Assembly (NCBI GenBank): GCA_001875255.1
Contig: MJAN01000004.1
Span: 157,907 to 221,906 of the forward strand
DNA from: Candidatus Sabulitectum silens
GTDB taxonomy: Bacteria; Fermentibacterota; Fermentibacteria; Fermentibacterales; JCC-6
Direction: 5' to 3'
Length of the DNA stretch: 64,000 nucleotides
Shown here: positions 41,733 to 51,544 of the stretch, in pieces
Layout: each line of letters opens with the position of its first letter
Numbering within the stretch: position 1 is the first letter of the stretch
Translations under genes and position numbers: made by a program
The notes under the pieces: generated by a model
Databases searched by the model: none
The model's input: the letters and a program-made list of their open reading frames with translations, nothing else
What the model was told of the DNA's origin: nothing

Positions 41733-42072
41733 TGGGTCTCTTCAGCGGTTTCTATCAGGGAGGAGAGGCCTGTTCTTGCCTCTTCGGTTATTCCCGGGTC
41801 TTCCAGAAGGACCGGTATGTAGTTTCCGGGTTATTCCTGAAGGAGGTTTCGCAGCCGGGACAGCATATGCCTATCCGGTATCCTTCCCATTCAAAGAACT
41901 GGCCCGGGGCAACACCGGCGCCCATCACCGGACATATGGTGTTCCCCACTTCGATCAGATCAGTTTCACCGGCATCCGCCGGGGGAAGGGCTGCTTCCTC
42001 TTCGGGGGATCCTTCGCCGCCGCAGCCCATTGCGGCAACCAGGGCCATGGTAACAACGAGGTTCCTGAGCAT
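41729..42072 (-). CDS. lipoprotein with YHS/TRASH-like metal-binding domain
   Basis: About 113 residues. Signal peptide and lipobox read TMALVAAMGC. The body has ICPVMGAGVAPGQFFEWEG, YRIGICCPGCETSFRNNPE, the YHS-like arrangement that binds copper or other soft metals in efflux operons. One slip near 41825 precedes the natural C-terminus LIETAEETQ. Its stop overlaps the start of the CusB-like gene. It is first in the three-gene efflux operon and probably acts as a periplasmic metal sensor or chaperone (inference). Confidence 0.8.
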
Positions 42073-42130
42073 GGTAATCCTTTCCGTTGGTGTTCGAATA
42101 GTATACTAAATTGATATGAAATAGTTCCGA

Positions 42131-42157
42131 AGAAAGGGGGCGGCCCGCGCCGCCCCC
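42131..42157 (-). terminator. intrinsic terminator after the VIT/vWA gene
   Basis: GGGGGCGGC/GCCGCCCCC stem (42136-42144 with 42149-42157). On the minus strand it is followed by TTTCTTC, directly after the gene ending at 42175. Confidence 0.75.
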
Positions 42158-42174
42158 TGTGAGGCCCTGTTTCC

Positions 42175-44473
42175 TCAGAGGATGTTTATGGTAACGGTAA
42201 CCCTTCCCGCCGAGGCATCGGGTATGGATTTGCCCATGAGGGCGCTGCGGATGGTTTCTATGAGCTCTTCCACCTCCACGGTGTCCTCCTCTACGGTCAC
42301 GGCGGTTATCCTGCCGCCGCCGTCCAGGGTGAGGATCAGTTCGATGGTGCCCGGCTCCAGTATTTCGGGCTGCTGGTTAAGGGCTTCCACAGCCTCCAGC
42401 ACCACCGCCCGGAACTCCGAGGGCCTGGCTCCCAGGTACTCGCTTATCCCCGCCAGTGACGCCGCATGGACAGGGGAGTAACTGGCCATATCATCGCATT
42501 CCTCCTCCATTGCATAGGAAGCTGTAAGACCTCCGCCTCCGGCGCCGTAGGAAACCGAGGGGGCGGCGGCGATGCTTCGGCTCACCGAGCCTCCGTATGA
42601 CTGCTGACCGCTATAGCCGAATACGCCCTCGTAGCTCACTCCTTCGGGCATGTTGACCGGAATGGTCACGGTTTCCGGCTGGCCGCCCTCGGTCCTCACA
42701 TAGGTATCCACCGCAACGAAGGCGGTGTGCTCCGACAGCACGCTGTAGTCCAGTGATGTGCCGATTATCCGTTCCACCAGGCCGTCGGCGGGCTTGTCAC
42801 TGTAGGGGGCCTCGAGAACAAGACGGTTAAGGTGATGGATCTTGCTCCTGGCCCAAAGCCTGTCCGCGGCTTCTGTGCCGCCACGGGCAACAAGGTTTAC
42901 ATCCATGGTCTGTCTCCAGGGTCTTCCCCCAATGGTACCTGTAATGGTTATCCTGTCCCTTCCCGGCCTGTCATACCTTCCTGTTACCACCAGTGGCTCG
43001 CCGTCGTAGAGGTCCCTTACCTCCCTTGGGTAGACATCGGTAACGTCCAGGTCGCCCCAGTCTATCTCTATGTTCACCAGGTAGGGGTTGTTTATCTTGT
43101 TGTAGATGTCCTGCACCGCTGTTTTCGGATCCTGCCCCAGACCGACATAGACCGGATAGCCCCTGCCCTCCTCGGCGAGGCCCTCAATGAGATAGCGGTT
43201 GACGCTGGAACCCACACCGATGCTGAAGAGCCTCATGTTCTCCCCAGGGTTGTCCTGAGCTCGGAGAGTATCTCCGTTTCATTGCCAATGTAGCCATCGG
43301 TGAGGAAAATGATGTAGCGCATCCTTTCCGGATCTTCGGGGTAGCCCACGCAGGCCCGGACGCCCTCGATCATCATAGTGCCCCCCATGCCGCTCATTCC
43401 GTTGATGTACTCGATGCCCCTCTGGATGTTACGGGGTGTGTTCTCCAGGGGTGTCCGGCTCATGGAACTGGCGGTTTCACTGAAGCGCATTATCTGGAAG
43501 GAATCCCCGGGGTTCATTCCCGCGACGAACTGCCTTACTGTTTCCTTTGCAACCTCCATGGGCTGGCCGCTCATGGAGCCTGAGTTGTCCACCACGAAGA
43601 AAAGCTCCTTCGGGGCGATATCCCCGGGTCCACCTACGGCGTCGGGCTCCAGCATCAGCATGAAGTGGCCGCCAAGGTCGCCTCTGTGGGATATAAGGCC
43701 GGTGTTGATGCCCTCGGAAGCGGTGATGTAGTTAAACACGAAATCCCTGTTGGGGATCTCGTTCTCCCTGCTGAGCTCAACACTGAGAACGCCGTCCTCC
43801 CCGATTGAGGTGGAAACCGCGTGGTTCTCCGATTCGAACTCCCTCACCGGGAAGCCCGGGTTCACCGACATGGTAAGCTCTATGTCGTAGCCGCTGCGGG
43901 TGCCTCGGGAACGATGTCCGGTGTTATCCTGTCAGCGTCATCCACTCCGGCTGGAATGAACCTGGGCCCAACCACCATGGGATAGACCACCTGCCAGGAG
44001 CCGCTGTTGTATGCCACCGGGGCGGCATACTTTATCTCTATCACTATATCGTCGCCGGGGAGGATGTTGCCAACGGTCTGGGTGAAGATGTTGGGTCGTT
44101 CCTGTTCCAGAAGGGCGGCGGTCCTGCCCTCGCTTATTGCCTCCTGGTAGATCCTCACAGCTTCCTGCCGCTCCTTTATCTGCCCCTCTATCGTCCTGTC
44201 GCCGATCTGCATGTCCATGCTGTAAACCGCGCCGTCATCCGGCAGCGGGAACACGTATACCGCCTCGATGGGGTCGGAAAAGGGATTTCCGTAAACCTGC
44301 CTCACCGTCACCAGCTGAATGGTGCCCTCCACCGAGATGTGTGCCTCTGTGTGTTCAAGGGGAAGGTCCGCAGGGTTGCCCTGGTCGTCCAGCACCACCA
44401 TCCTTGAGAAATCCTGTTCCGGGGAGGCCATCAGAAGGGCTCCTGCCAGTAGTATCATTGCCGTCATCATCAA
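42175..44473 (-). CDS. exported VIT plus von Willebrand factor A domain protein
   Basis: Inter-alpha-trypsin-inhibitor-like protein of about 765 residues. After a signal peptide (MILLAGALLMAS) the VIT domain reads VRQVYGNPFSDPIEAVYVFP, PDDGAVYSMDMQIGDR and ILPGDDIVIEIKY. The vWA domain has the MIDAS motif FVVDNSGSMSG and the later YIIFLTDGYIGNE. A Gly/Ser-rich linker and a TonB-C-like end (ITAVTVEEDTVEVEELIETI) follow. Slips near 43890 and 43237. The start has AAAGGAGTTG before it. Such proteins act at the cell surface in adhesion or assembly; the partner is unknown. Confidence 0.85.
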
Positions 44474-44556
44474 CTCCTTTCCATGAGAGTTCCTTCATGT
44501 TCCTTCATGGTACACCGCCGACGGTTATATATTCCAGCCATTCTGAAAGGATTCCC

Positions 44557-44754
44557 ATGATAACCGTTAACGGCGACAGGCTGGATTGGCACGAAGGAAT
44601 GACCGTGAGGGACATACTCACGGCGAAGAACTACAAATTCAGGATGCTGGTCACCAGGATCGACGGAGAGCTGGTCAAGCGGTCCGATTACGACACCACC
44701 ACGGTCCCCGACGGCGCCGACGTCAAGGTGATCCACCTGATCTCCGGGGGCTGA
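44557..44754 (+). CDS. thiS: ThiS-family sulfur carrier protein
   Basis: A 65-residue ubiquitin-fold protein opening MITVNGDRLDWHEGMTVRDI and ending VKVIHLISGG. The C-terminal Gly-Gly is adenylated and thiocarboxylated to donate sulfur for the thiazole of thiamine. AAAGG precedes the ATG. The rest of a thiamine cluster is not nearby; a ThiF-like enzyme lies at 23055-23676. A MoaD-type role for the tungsten cofactor of the AOR is an alternative, but the ISGG end and RSDY segment look like ThiS. Confidence 0.85.
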   Translation: MITVNGDRLDWHEGMTVRDILTAKNYKFRMLVTRIDGELVKRSDYDTTTVPDGADVKVIHLISGG

Positions 44755-44757
44755 CCC

Positions 44758-45642
44758 TTGCCGAAAAGGGGCATGGCCAGGGCCATGTTGCTGCTGACAT
44801 CGGTCATATGGGGTTTCGCCTTCACCGCCCAGAGGGCGGGTATGGACCACATGGGTCCCATGATGTTCAACTGCATCAGGTTCGCCCTGGGAGCCCTCGT
44901 CCTGGCGCCATTCTTCGCCGGGAAGATCTCATCGGCATTCATACCACGGGCCATTCTGGCCGGCACGGTGCTCTTCGCCGGGGCGGCCCTCCAGCAGTGG
45001 GGCATAGTTCACACCACCGCCGGCAAGGCGGGTTTCATAACCGGGCTATACATGGTTTTCGTGCCCCTGCTGGGTTTCATCACAGGGGCCAACGAGAACA
45101 GATATGTATGGTCCGGGGTTGCCCTCTCCCTCCTTGGTCTGTGGCTGCTGAGCTTCTACAGGGGCTTCGGAGGTGTTAACCCCGGGGATGTCCTTGTTCT
45201 TGCGGGAGCCTTCATGTGGGCGGTCCACGTGAGGCTCATAGGAAGATATGCCCCCATGTTCCACCCCGGCGGATTCGCCGTGGTCCAGTTCGGATGGGTT
45301 GCCGTCCTCAGCCTCGCCGCCGCCCTGCTCACCGGGGAGGGGACCACCGGCATACCCCGGGCCTGGCTTCCCCTGGCATACAGCGGAATACTCTCGGTGG
45401 GGGTTGCCTTCACCATACAGATCTTCGCCCAGCGGGATGTGAAACCGGCGCCGGCAGCCCTTATCATGAGCCTGGAAGCGGCCTTTGCCGCCCTTGGGGG
45501 CTGGCTTCTGCTGGGGGAAACAATGATCCCCCGGGAACTGCTGGGCGCTCTGCTGATGTTCACCGGTATGGCGGTTTCCCAGTTACCCGGGAACCCTTTT
45601 TGCCGAAGGGGGTTGACAATTTCAGGGAACGCATTAATTTAG
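44758..45642 (+). CDS. EamA/DMT-superfamily transporter
   Basis: Ten-helix inner-membrane exporter of 294 residues, intact. Two EamA repeats are visible, the first from LLLTSVIWGFAFTAQRAGM and the second from DVLVLAGAFMWAVHVRLIG. The C-terminal repeat contains the conserved SLEAAFAALGGWLLLGE. The TTG start lies three bases after the thiS stop, so the genes form a short operon. The final 15 codons overlap the promoter of the feo operon. Substrate not predictable. Confidence 0.85.
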   Translation: MPKRGMARAMLLLTSVIWGFAFTAQRAGMDHMGPMMFNCIRFALGALVLAPFFAGKISSAFIPRAILAGTVLFAGAALQQWGIVHTTAGKAGFITGLYMVFVPLLGFITGANENRYVWSGVALSLLGLWLLSFYRGFGGVNPGDVLVLAGAFMWAVHVRLIGRYAPMFHPGGFAVVQFGWVAVLSLAAALLTGEGTTGIPRAWLPLAYSGILSVGVAFTIQIFAQRDVKPAPAALIMSLEAAFAALGGWLLLGETMIPRELLGALLMFTGMAVSQLPGNPFCRRGLTISGNALI

Positions 45643-45652
45643 ACTGGTCTAA
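45613..45652 (+). promoter_or_regulatory. feo operon promoter with palindromic metal-regulator-like operator
   Basis: TTGACA (45613-45618) with an AT-rich -10 (TAATTT, 45635-45640). The perfect palindrome TTAGAC-TG-GTCTAA (45639-45652) overlaps the start region. It resembles DtxR/MntR-type sites (TTAG..CTAA arms), consistent with iron repression. Confidence 0.65.
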
Positions 45653-45676
45653 CACACACCGGAAGGAGCTCACTGA

Positions 45677-45949
45677 ATGTTCGGAATGGGACGTGGTAAG
45701 GGCTGCCGCAGAAGGGCTTCAATGACCCTCAGCGACCTCCGGACCGGCTCCACCGCGGTTATAAGTTCATTCGCAGGCGGCCGGGGCTGCAGAGAAAAGA
45801 TGACTTCAATGGGGCTTTTCCCCGGAACGGAAATAAAGGTGGTCCAGGCCCACGGCGAAAATGGCATGATGCTGGTTTCAGTGGGTTCAACAAGGCTGAT
45901 GGTGGACAGGGTCATGGCCGCCAGGGTAATCGTGGAAAAAGCCGGGTAA
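45677..45949 (+). CDS. feoA: FeoA-family protein 1
   Basis: SH3-like accessory protein of ferrous iron transport, 90 residues. After an Arg/Gly-rich start, the core reads MTLSDLRTGSTAVISSFAGG, MTSMGLFPGTEIKVV and MMLVSVGSTRLMVDRVMA, matching the FeoA pattern. The first of two FeoA genes in front of feoB. It is separated from the second by about 50 bases that hold a further operator-like site. FeoA modulates FeoB at the inner membrane; having two copies is not rare. Confidence 0.85.
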   Translation: MFGMGRGKGCRRRASMTLSDLRTGSTAVISSFAGGRGCREKMTSMGLFPGTEIKVVQAHGENGMMLVSVGSTRLMVDRVMAARVIVEKAG

Positions 45950-45954
45950 TTTTT

Positions 45955-45983
45955 TTGTCACTGGTTTTAGTCTAATCTAAATC
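45955..45983 (+). promoter_or_regulatory. possible second feo promoter/operator
   Basis: TTTAG-TCTAAT-CTAAA (45966-45981) and the embedded TTAGTCTAA repeat the arm sequence of the operator at 45639. TTGTCA (45955) and TAAATC (45978) are spaced by 17 bases and could form an internal promoter. Confidence 0.5.
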
Positions 45984-46000
45984 TCAAAGGCGGATACAGG

Positions 46001-46227
46001 ATGAAGATCAGCGAACTCAACAGGGGCGATACCGGAATGGTAACGGGTTACGAGAAGGGCGAGAGGATATACAGGCAGAAGCTCCTGAGAATGGGGCTGG
46101 TGAAGGGCTGCTCCTTCAAGGTTGTGAGAAAGGCCCCATGGGCGACCCGGTGGAGCTGGAGATAGGCTCCCACAAGCTCACCCTGAGGAAACAGGAGGCA
46201 GACGTGCTCCTGGTGGAGAAATGCTGA
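46001..46227 (+). CDS. feoA: FeoA-family protein 2
   Basis: Second FeoA domain protein, 75 residues, reading MKISELNRGDTGMVTGYEKG, KLLRMGLVKGCSFKVVRKAP, then after one slip near 46135 MGDPVELEIGSHKLTLRKQE and VEKC. The stop is one base before feoB, so it is co-translated with the transporter. Closer to canonical FeoA in length than the first copy. Confidence 0.85.
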
Positions 46228-46228
46228 C

Positions 46229-48515
46229 ATGGAGAAGGGCATAAAAAAACTGCGGATAGCCGTTGCGGGAAACCCTAATGTGGGAAAGACAACGCTTCTC
46301 AATGCCCTCACCGGGTCCAGGCAGAAGGTTGGCAACTGGCCCGGGGTAACCGTGGAGAAGCTTGAGGGCTCCTACACCCACAATTCCGATCTGGTGGAGG
46401 TCACCGACCTTCCCGGTATCTACTCCTTCACCGCTTTCTCCATAGATGAATCCATCGCCAGGCGTTTCATCCTCGAGGAAAAGCCCGACATGATAGTGAA
46501 CATCATAGACGCAACCAACCTAGAGAGGAACCTTTTCCTCACAACACAGCTCCTGGAGATGCGGGTTCCCATGGTGGTGGCCCTGAACATGATGGACCTG
46601 GCGGAAAGACGCAGGGTCCGAATAGAGATAGATCATCTCTCAAGGCACCTGGGCTGCCTGTGATACCCATAAGCGCCTCGAAGGGCAGGGGGATCCAGGA
46701 ACTGAAGGACCTGATAAACGAAGTGGGCGAAAAGAGGCCGGTCTCCCAGACCCGTGTGGCCTACGACGAGATACTGGAAAAGGCGGCGGATACCGTTGCG
46801 GAAGCGGTGGATAGCATTGCCCGGCATAGGGATGTGGACCCCGATGGCTTGCCCTGCGGCTCCTTGAGAACGACGAGTACGCCCTTGAGCTCTGCGGCGG
46901 CTCCGTTCCGGGGAAACTGCTCAGTGAACAGATCTCCAGGGTGGAACGGCATGTGGGCGACGAAATGGACATAATACTGGCCGACGGCAGGTACGGGTTC
47001 ATCCACGGTCTGGCCAGGGATGTGATCAACCGTACCGACGAGATACGAAGAACGGTCTCCGACAGGCTGGACGCGGTGATGCTGAACAGGTCCTGGGCAT
47101 TCCCGTGTTCCTGGGCGTAATGTATCTTGTTTTTCCGGCACCATAAACTTCGCCGGCCCCTTCATTGATTTCTTTGACATACTCTTCGGAACGGTTTTCG
47201 TGGACGGCTTCAGGGTGTTGCTTACGGGCATCGGTTCCCCTGAAATAGTAACCACCTTCCTTGCCGACGGCGTGGGAGGTGGCATTCAGACCGTGGCCAC
47301 CTTCATCCCCCCCATCTTCCTGATTTTCCTTTTCCTGTCCATACTGGAGGATTCAGGATACATGGCCAGGGCGGCCTTCGTGATGGACCGCTTCCTGCGA
47401 ACCATCGGCCTTCCGGGTAAGGCCTTCATACCCATGCTTGTTGGTTTCGGCTGCAATGTGCCGGCGATCATGGCCACACGCACCCTGGAGAACAACCGGG
47501 ACAGGGTTCTGGCCATCATGATGAACCCCTTCATGTCCTGCGGCGCAAGGCTGCCGGTCTACGCCCTCTTCGTGGCGGTATTCTTCCCGGAAACCGGCGG
47601 GCCTGTCCTTTTCAGCATATACCTCACCGGTATCCTTCTGGCGGTGGCCACGGGACTGGTCTTCAAGCGGACCATACTGAAGGGGAAACATCCACCTTCG
47701 TCATGGAGCTTCCCCCCTACCACCTTCCCACCTTCAGGGGAATAATGTACCATACCCTCACCAGGCTTAAGGGCTTCCTCCTCAGGGCCGGCCAGGTGAT
47801 AGTCATAGTCGTGGTGATCCTCAGCTTCCTGAACTCCTTGGGCACCGACGGCTCCTTCGGCAACGAGGACTCATCCGGATCGATCCTGGCCTTCCTGGGC
47901 AGAAAGGTAACCCCGGTCTTCCAGCCCATGGGAATAACCGAAGACAACTGGCCGGCATCCGTGGGGCTTTTCACAGGTATCTTCGCCAAGGAGGCGGTGG
48001 TGGGCACACTGGACAATCTCTACACAACAATGGCCGAACAGCGGAACGAAACCCCGGCGGAACCGGAGGAATTCATTTTCGCCGATGGCATCGTCGCTGC
48101 CTTCCAGGCCATACCCCAGGGCTTCCGTGACATGGGCTCCACACTCTCTGACCCCATCGGAACCGGAACCGCCGTTGAGGACGTGGAAGCGGAAACCACC
48201 ACCTTCGACATGATCAGGGAAAAATTCAACGGCACCGCCGGCGCCTACGCCTATCTGCTCTTCATACTGATCTACGCCCCCTGCGTTGCCGCCATCGCCG
48301 CCATTTACAGGGAGACCAGCCTCAGGTGGGCCGCCTTCTCCACACTCTATCTGACCCTTCTTGCCTGGGTGGTGAGCACCCTTTTCTACAGAACCGCCAC
48401 CTTCGCCGGGGCACCGGGGGAATCGGCGCTGTGGACAGGGGTAGCCCTGGCTCTCCTCGCCGGGATGTTCCTGGCCCTGAAGCTGCTGTCAAAGGGCAGC
48501 GCCCTGAAGGCCTGA
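46229..48515 (+). CDS. feoB: ferrous iron transporter FeoB
   Basis: Inner-membrane Fe2+ transporter with an N-terminal G-protein domain. G1 is GNPNVGKTTLLNAL, then GNWPGVTVEK, G3 is DLPGIYSF and G4 is LNMMD. The membrane part has two Gate-like regions; FLFLSILEDSGYMARAAFVMD, LVGFGCNVPAIMATRTLE and MNPFMSCGARLPVYALF are typical, and GIFAKEAVVGTL marks the second gate. Slips near 46655, 46840, 47085-47130 and 47690. About 760 residues, normal for FeoB. It is followed by a FeoC-like gene after one base. Confidence 0.95.
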
Positions 48516-48516
48516 G

Positions 48517-48738
48517 ATGTTCGGCGACATACTGGCCCTCCTGAAGGAACACGGCAGGCTCTCCCTCCGGGAGCTTGCCGCCCTTCTTCGCTCCGACCCC
48601 CAGGCGGTGGAGCCCATGATGGACATACTGGTGAAAAAGGGAAGGGTGGAACTGATAGCCTTCGGATGCTCCCGGGGAAGCTGCTCCGGCTGCTCCTGCG
48701 CCAGCCGTGAGGACGCCATGATATACAGGCTTCCCTGA
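48517..48738 (+). CDS. feoC: FeoC-like winged-helix protein with cysteine cluster
   Basis: A 73-residue protein. The helical start MFGDILALLKEHGRLSLRELA is the winged-helix of FeoC, followed by VEPMMDILVKKGRVELI. A Cys-rich wing CSRGSCSGCSC holds four cysteines able to bind an iron-sulfur cluster, as in enterobacterial FeoC. Last gene of the feo operon. Confidence 0.8.
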   Translation: MFGDILALLKEHGRLSLRELAALLRSDPQAVEPMMDILVKKGRVELIAFGCSRGSCSGCSCASREDAMIYRLP

Positions 48739-48880
48739 GGAGACTACGGAAGAGCTCCATGCTATTCGTTTGACTATCATGCCACCCGATGAGACGAAAT
48801 AGCTGGCCGGGGCTTGCAGAGTTTTTTGATTGAGATACATTTGATCAGGTACTTAAGCAACGCCCCGAGGGGTGACCTGA

Positions 48881-48912
48881 GCCCGTCTCAGTTAAGGACG
48901 GGCTTTTTCTTT
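48881..48912 (+). terminator. intrinsic terminator downstream of the feo operon
   Basis: GCCCGTC (48881-48887) pairs with GACGGGC (48897-48903), followed by TTTTTCTTT. Its right half is nearly identical to the terminator at 52069-52100. Confidence 0.85.
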
Positions 48913-49196
48913 ACCCCAGCGCCGATCTCCCACCGAAGAGTTTGAATTAATTACCTTCCGTTCTTTCTCCATTCATGACATCAGGTTACATCACAGAGCT
49001 TATCAAGCTTACATGAGATCACTCGACTCTGCCAGGCAATCCATTTCAGGGATATGCGCTACATTTCCCAGCTTGAAGTGCAAATGGACCCTATTGACTC
49101 AGATTTGGCTTTGAACAATCATAACTTGGTCATGGTCAACTGAGATAACCGGAGTCGGTACAATGATTTTTGAGTGAGAAGAATTGGAATCCCCTC
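48913..49196. other. non-coding left end of the island
   Basis: No convincing ORF, RNA gene or repeat. Base composition turns AT-richer from about 48,940. I found no attI- or attC-like site here that would mark the left edge of the HicAB cassette. Confidence 0.5.
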
Positions 49197-49224
49197 TTGA
49201 CATGGTATCACCTAATGATACTAT
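49197..49224 (+). promoter_or_regulatory. hicAB promoter with internal operator
   Basis: TTGACA (49197-49202), 16-base spacer, TACTAT (49219-49224). GTATCA-CCTAA-TGATAC (49205-49221) is a perfect 6-bp-arm palindrome filling the spacer, well placed for HicB autorepression. Confidence 0.75.
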
Positions 49225-49233
49225 ATTGGGGTG

Positions 49234-49497
49234 ATGAATAAGAAACACAGGACAACTCTAAGCAAGATATTCGAGAAGCCTGAGCGTTCTGATGTACCAT
49301 GGAGGGATATTGAGGCACTTATAACTGCTCTGGGCGGAGAGATATCAGAAGGGCAGGGATCTCGAGTCAGGGTATTCCTGAATGGAACCAGGGCTGTGTT
49401 TCATAGACCGCATCCAGAGCGAACCACAGCGAAGGGCGCGATCAAATCAGTGAGAAGGTTCCTGAGAGAAGCTGAGGTGAGTAAAGATGGAGTATAA
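49234..49497 (+). CDS. hicA: HicA-family toxin
   Basis: mRNA interferase of a type II toxin-antitoxin pair, 87 residues. LSKIFEKPERSDVPWRDIEA, ALGGEISEGQGSRVRVFLNG and AVFHRPHPERTTAKGAIKSV follow the HicA dsRBD-like fold; the His of FHRPHPE is in the usual place of the catalytic His. The ATG at 49234 is preferred over the GTG one codon earlier. It overlaps hicB by 11 bases. Codon use and GC content are lower than in the surrounding chromosome. The pair is followed by an attC-like site, so it behaves as a cassette. Confidence 0.9.
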   Translation: MNKKHRTTLSKIFEKPERSDVPWRDIEALITALGGEISEGQGSRVRVFLNGTRAVFHRPHPERTTAKGAIKSVRRFLREAEVSKDGV

Positions 49498-49807
49498 AGG
49501 ATATATCGGCAAAGTAGAGTTCGATGACGAGGCAAACATATTTTATGGAGAAGTAATCAATCTCCGGGATGTTGTCACATTTCAGGGTGAGACCGTAGAT
49601 GAACTCAGGAAAGCATTCCGTGACTCAGTAGATGACTACCTTGAATTTTGTGCAACTCGTGGTGAATCTCCTGAGAAACCATACTCCGGTAAATTCATGG
49701 TTCGAGTTGAACCTGAGTTACATAAGGCACTTGCCATGCGAGCAAAAATGAATCACAAAAGCCTTAATGCATGGATAAATGACGCTCTGGAAACAGCAGT
49801 GAAATAA
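49487..49807 (+). CDS. hicB: HicB-family antitoxin
   Basis: Antitoxin of 106 residues. The N-terminal degraded RNase-H-like domain reads YKGYIGKVEFDDEANIFYGE, then DVVTFQGETVDELRKAFRDS and DDYLEFC. The C-terminal ribbon-helix-helix-like part is KFMVRVEPELHKALAMRA with SLNAWINDALE, expected to bind the operator in the hicAB promoter. Its TAA lies ten bases before the attC-like site at 49817, the tight packing typical of integron cassettes. Confidence 0.92.
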   Translation: MEYKGYIGKVEFDDEANIFYGEVINLRDVVTFQGETVDELRKAFRDSVDDYLEFCATRGESPEKPYSGKFMVRVEPELHKALAMRAKMNHKSLNAWINDALETAVK

Positions 49808-49816
49808 GATATCGTC

Positions 49817-49894
49817 ACTCAACTGAATGAACCTGTCACAGGCGTTAATGGCAGGCTTCGGTGATACCTGTGCAGGTTATTCAGAGCGTTGGGC
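49817..49894 (+). other. attC-like integron recombination site 1
   Basis: ACTCAAC (49817-49823, matches RYYYAAC) and GTTGGGC (49888-49894, matches GTTRRRY) bracket a 78-bp imperfect palindrome. The left arm TGAATGAACCTGTCACAGG (49824-49842) pairs with CCTGTGCAGGTTATTCA (49867-49883) except for two unpaired bases on the left arm, as in extrahelical-base attC sites. It lies ten bases after hicB. Confidence 0.85.
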
Positions 49895-50037
49895 GGGAGA
49901 CGAATCGCAACAATGACTCGGTTACACGGTGGGGAAACGCTTAGCGAAACCGGTAGCTAGAACCGAAGTATATTGCCAACTAGCAGAATGATGATGAAGA
50001 TGATGACAGGCACTCTATTCACTTGGGAAATCTAATC

Positions 50038-51512
50038 ATGCCTAAGATCGACACGCGCTCCTTGATGAAGAAGGCGATTGAGGTTATGCGCCTGTCGGTG
50101 CCTGAGCACCGCCCTGACGGGTCACCGAGTCCGTTAGTGGGTGCCGTGCTGGTGCGGCCGGATGGTTCAATTGTGACAGCAGCACGGGGAGAACTGCGCA
50201 ACGGGAATCATGCGGAATTCATTCTACTTGAGCGAAAATGCCTCAGTGAAAAGTTGGATGGGTGCACTCTCTTTACAACCCTTGAGCCTTGTCTTGATCG
50301 CAATAAGCCCAAACGCGGCTGCGCGAGACACATTGTAAGCGCTCGTATCAAGGAGGTCTATGTGGGCCTTGAGGATGATAATCCGCGAGTGGCTGGCAAG
50401 GGTATTGAGTACTTACGCCGTCACGGAGTGACCGTCCACATGTTTGACCGCGACTTGCAGGACGAAATACTTACAGTGAACAATGAGTTTTTACATGGGC
50501 GCGGCAGCAACCGGCCAGGCCAGAAGAGGAGCCGATCAAACTCTCTAAATATGAGGATCCGGTTGCAGCTGTTGCTCTAGAGGATCTCTCCCAACGAGCG
50601 CTGGAACGTTATCGGGCGAAAGCAGAACTGGATCCAAAGGTAGGCTCCCAAGAATTCATGCGGATGCTGCGACAGCAGGGGGTGCTCGTGGGCGAGGGTG
50701 AGGCGACTGTGCCTAGCGGCTTTGGGATGCTCCTGTTCGGCACGCAGCCGCGCAACGCCATACCGCAGGCCGGATTGCTGGCACGGGCGGATTTGCCAGA
50801 TGGAACGTCATCGCGTAGGGAGTTCGGTCAAGCTCTGGTGCTTATTCCAGAGGAGTTGGAGAAGTGGCTGAATACTGTTCTTCCAAGCACTATTGACCGA
50901 AGTAGGATGGAGCGCAAAGAAGAAGTGAGGTTGCCGTTCGACATGATCCGTGAGGCAGTAGTCAATGCGCTGATCCATCGCGATTACGATCTTGTGGGGC
51001 AGAAGTGCCAGCTTGTGGTTAACGCAGATACAATAACTGTCAAGAGTCCGGGTGGTCCAATTCCTCCGATCACTCTAGAACAGCTCCAGTCGTTTACAGC
51101 ACCGATGAAGAGTCGGAATCCCGTTCTGCACTACACATTCGCTCGTATGGGCATGGCAGAGGAACAGGGATTTGGCTTAGAGAAGAGCCTCAAGGGCCAA
51201 GCTCAGAAGCTTGACCTGCCACTGCCCACCTTCGTTCTATCTGATGACTACTTGGTGCTTACAATCTATAGAAGCCCAGAAGCTGCGGTTTCCACGTTGA
51301 CCAACGAGATACAGGATCAGCTAAGTAAGGCTGAGATCATCGGCTGGGAATGGATTTCGAAACGAGACTTGGTGACTACAGCCGAATATGAGGAAGCGAT
51401 GAAGCTTCCAAATCGAACTGCCAAGAACCATATCCATAAAATGAAGAAACTGGGCCTGCTAAAGATGATCGGTGCCGGTCGGGCAACTCGGTATAAGGTG
51501 ATCCGTCGGTGA
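50038..51512 (+). CDS. deaminase-like domain fused to AlbA_2/RecG-like ATPase domain
   Basis: Reads as one gene with a slip near 50515. The N-terminal 160 residues are a CDA/RibD-type deaminase: NGNHAEFILLERK gives the zinc His and catalytic Glu, and TLEPCLDRNKPKRGC the two zinc cysteines. The C-terminal 330 residues resemble COG2865 proteins, with REAVVNALIHRDYDLVGQKC, ITVKSPGGPIPPITLEQL and ARMGMAEEQGFGLE (GHKL-like ATP site), then a winged-helix end. About 490 residues. It lies between two attC-like sites, so it is cassette 2. Function unknown; base deamination in defence or regulation is conceivable. Confidence 0.75.
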
Positions 51513-51544
51513 CAACGTGAGAGGTAGCGAATTTACACCTATCT

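Noticed and set aside
48940..49196. attI or attC at the left edge of the HicAB cassette
   Set aside because: No GTTRRRY/RYYYAAC pair with an inverted repeat was found between the terminator and the hicAB promoter.
49895..50037. Small ORFs between attC site 1 and the deaminase fusion
   Set aside because: Short readings have no ribosome site or family resemblance; the stretch looks like a cassette leader.
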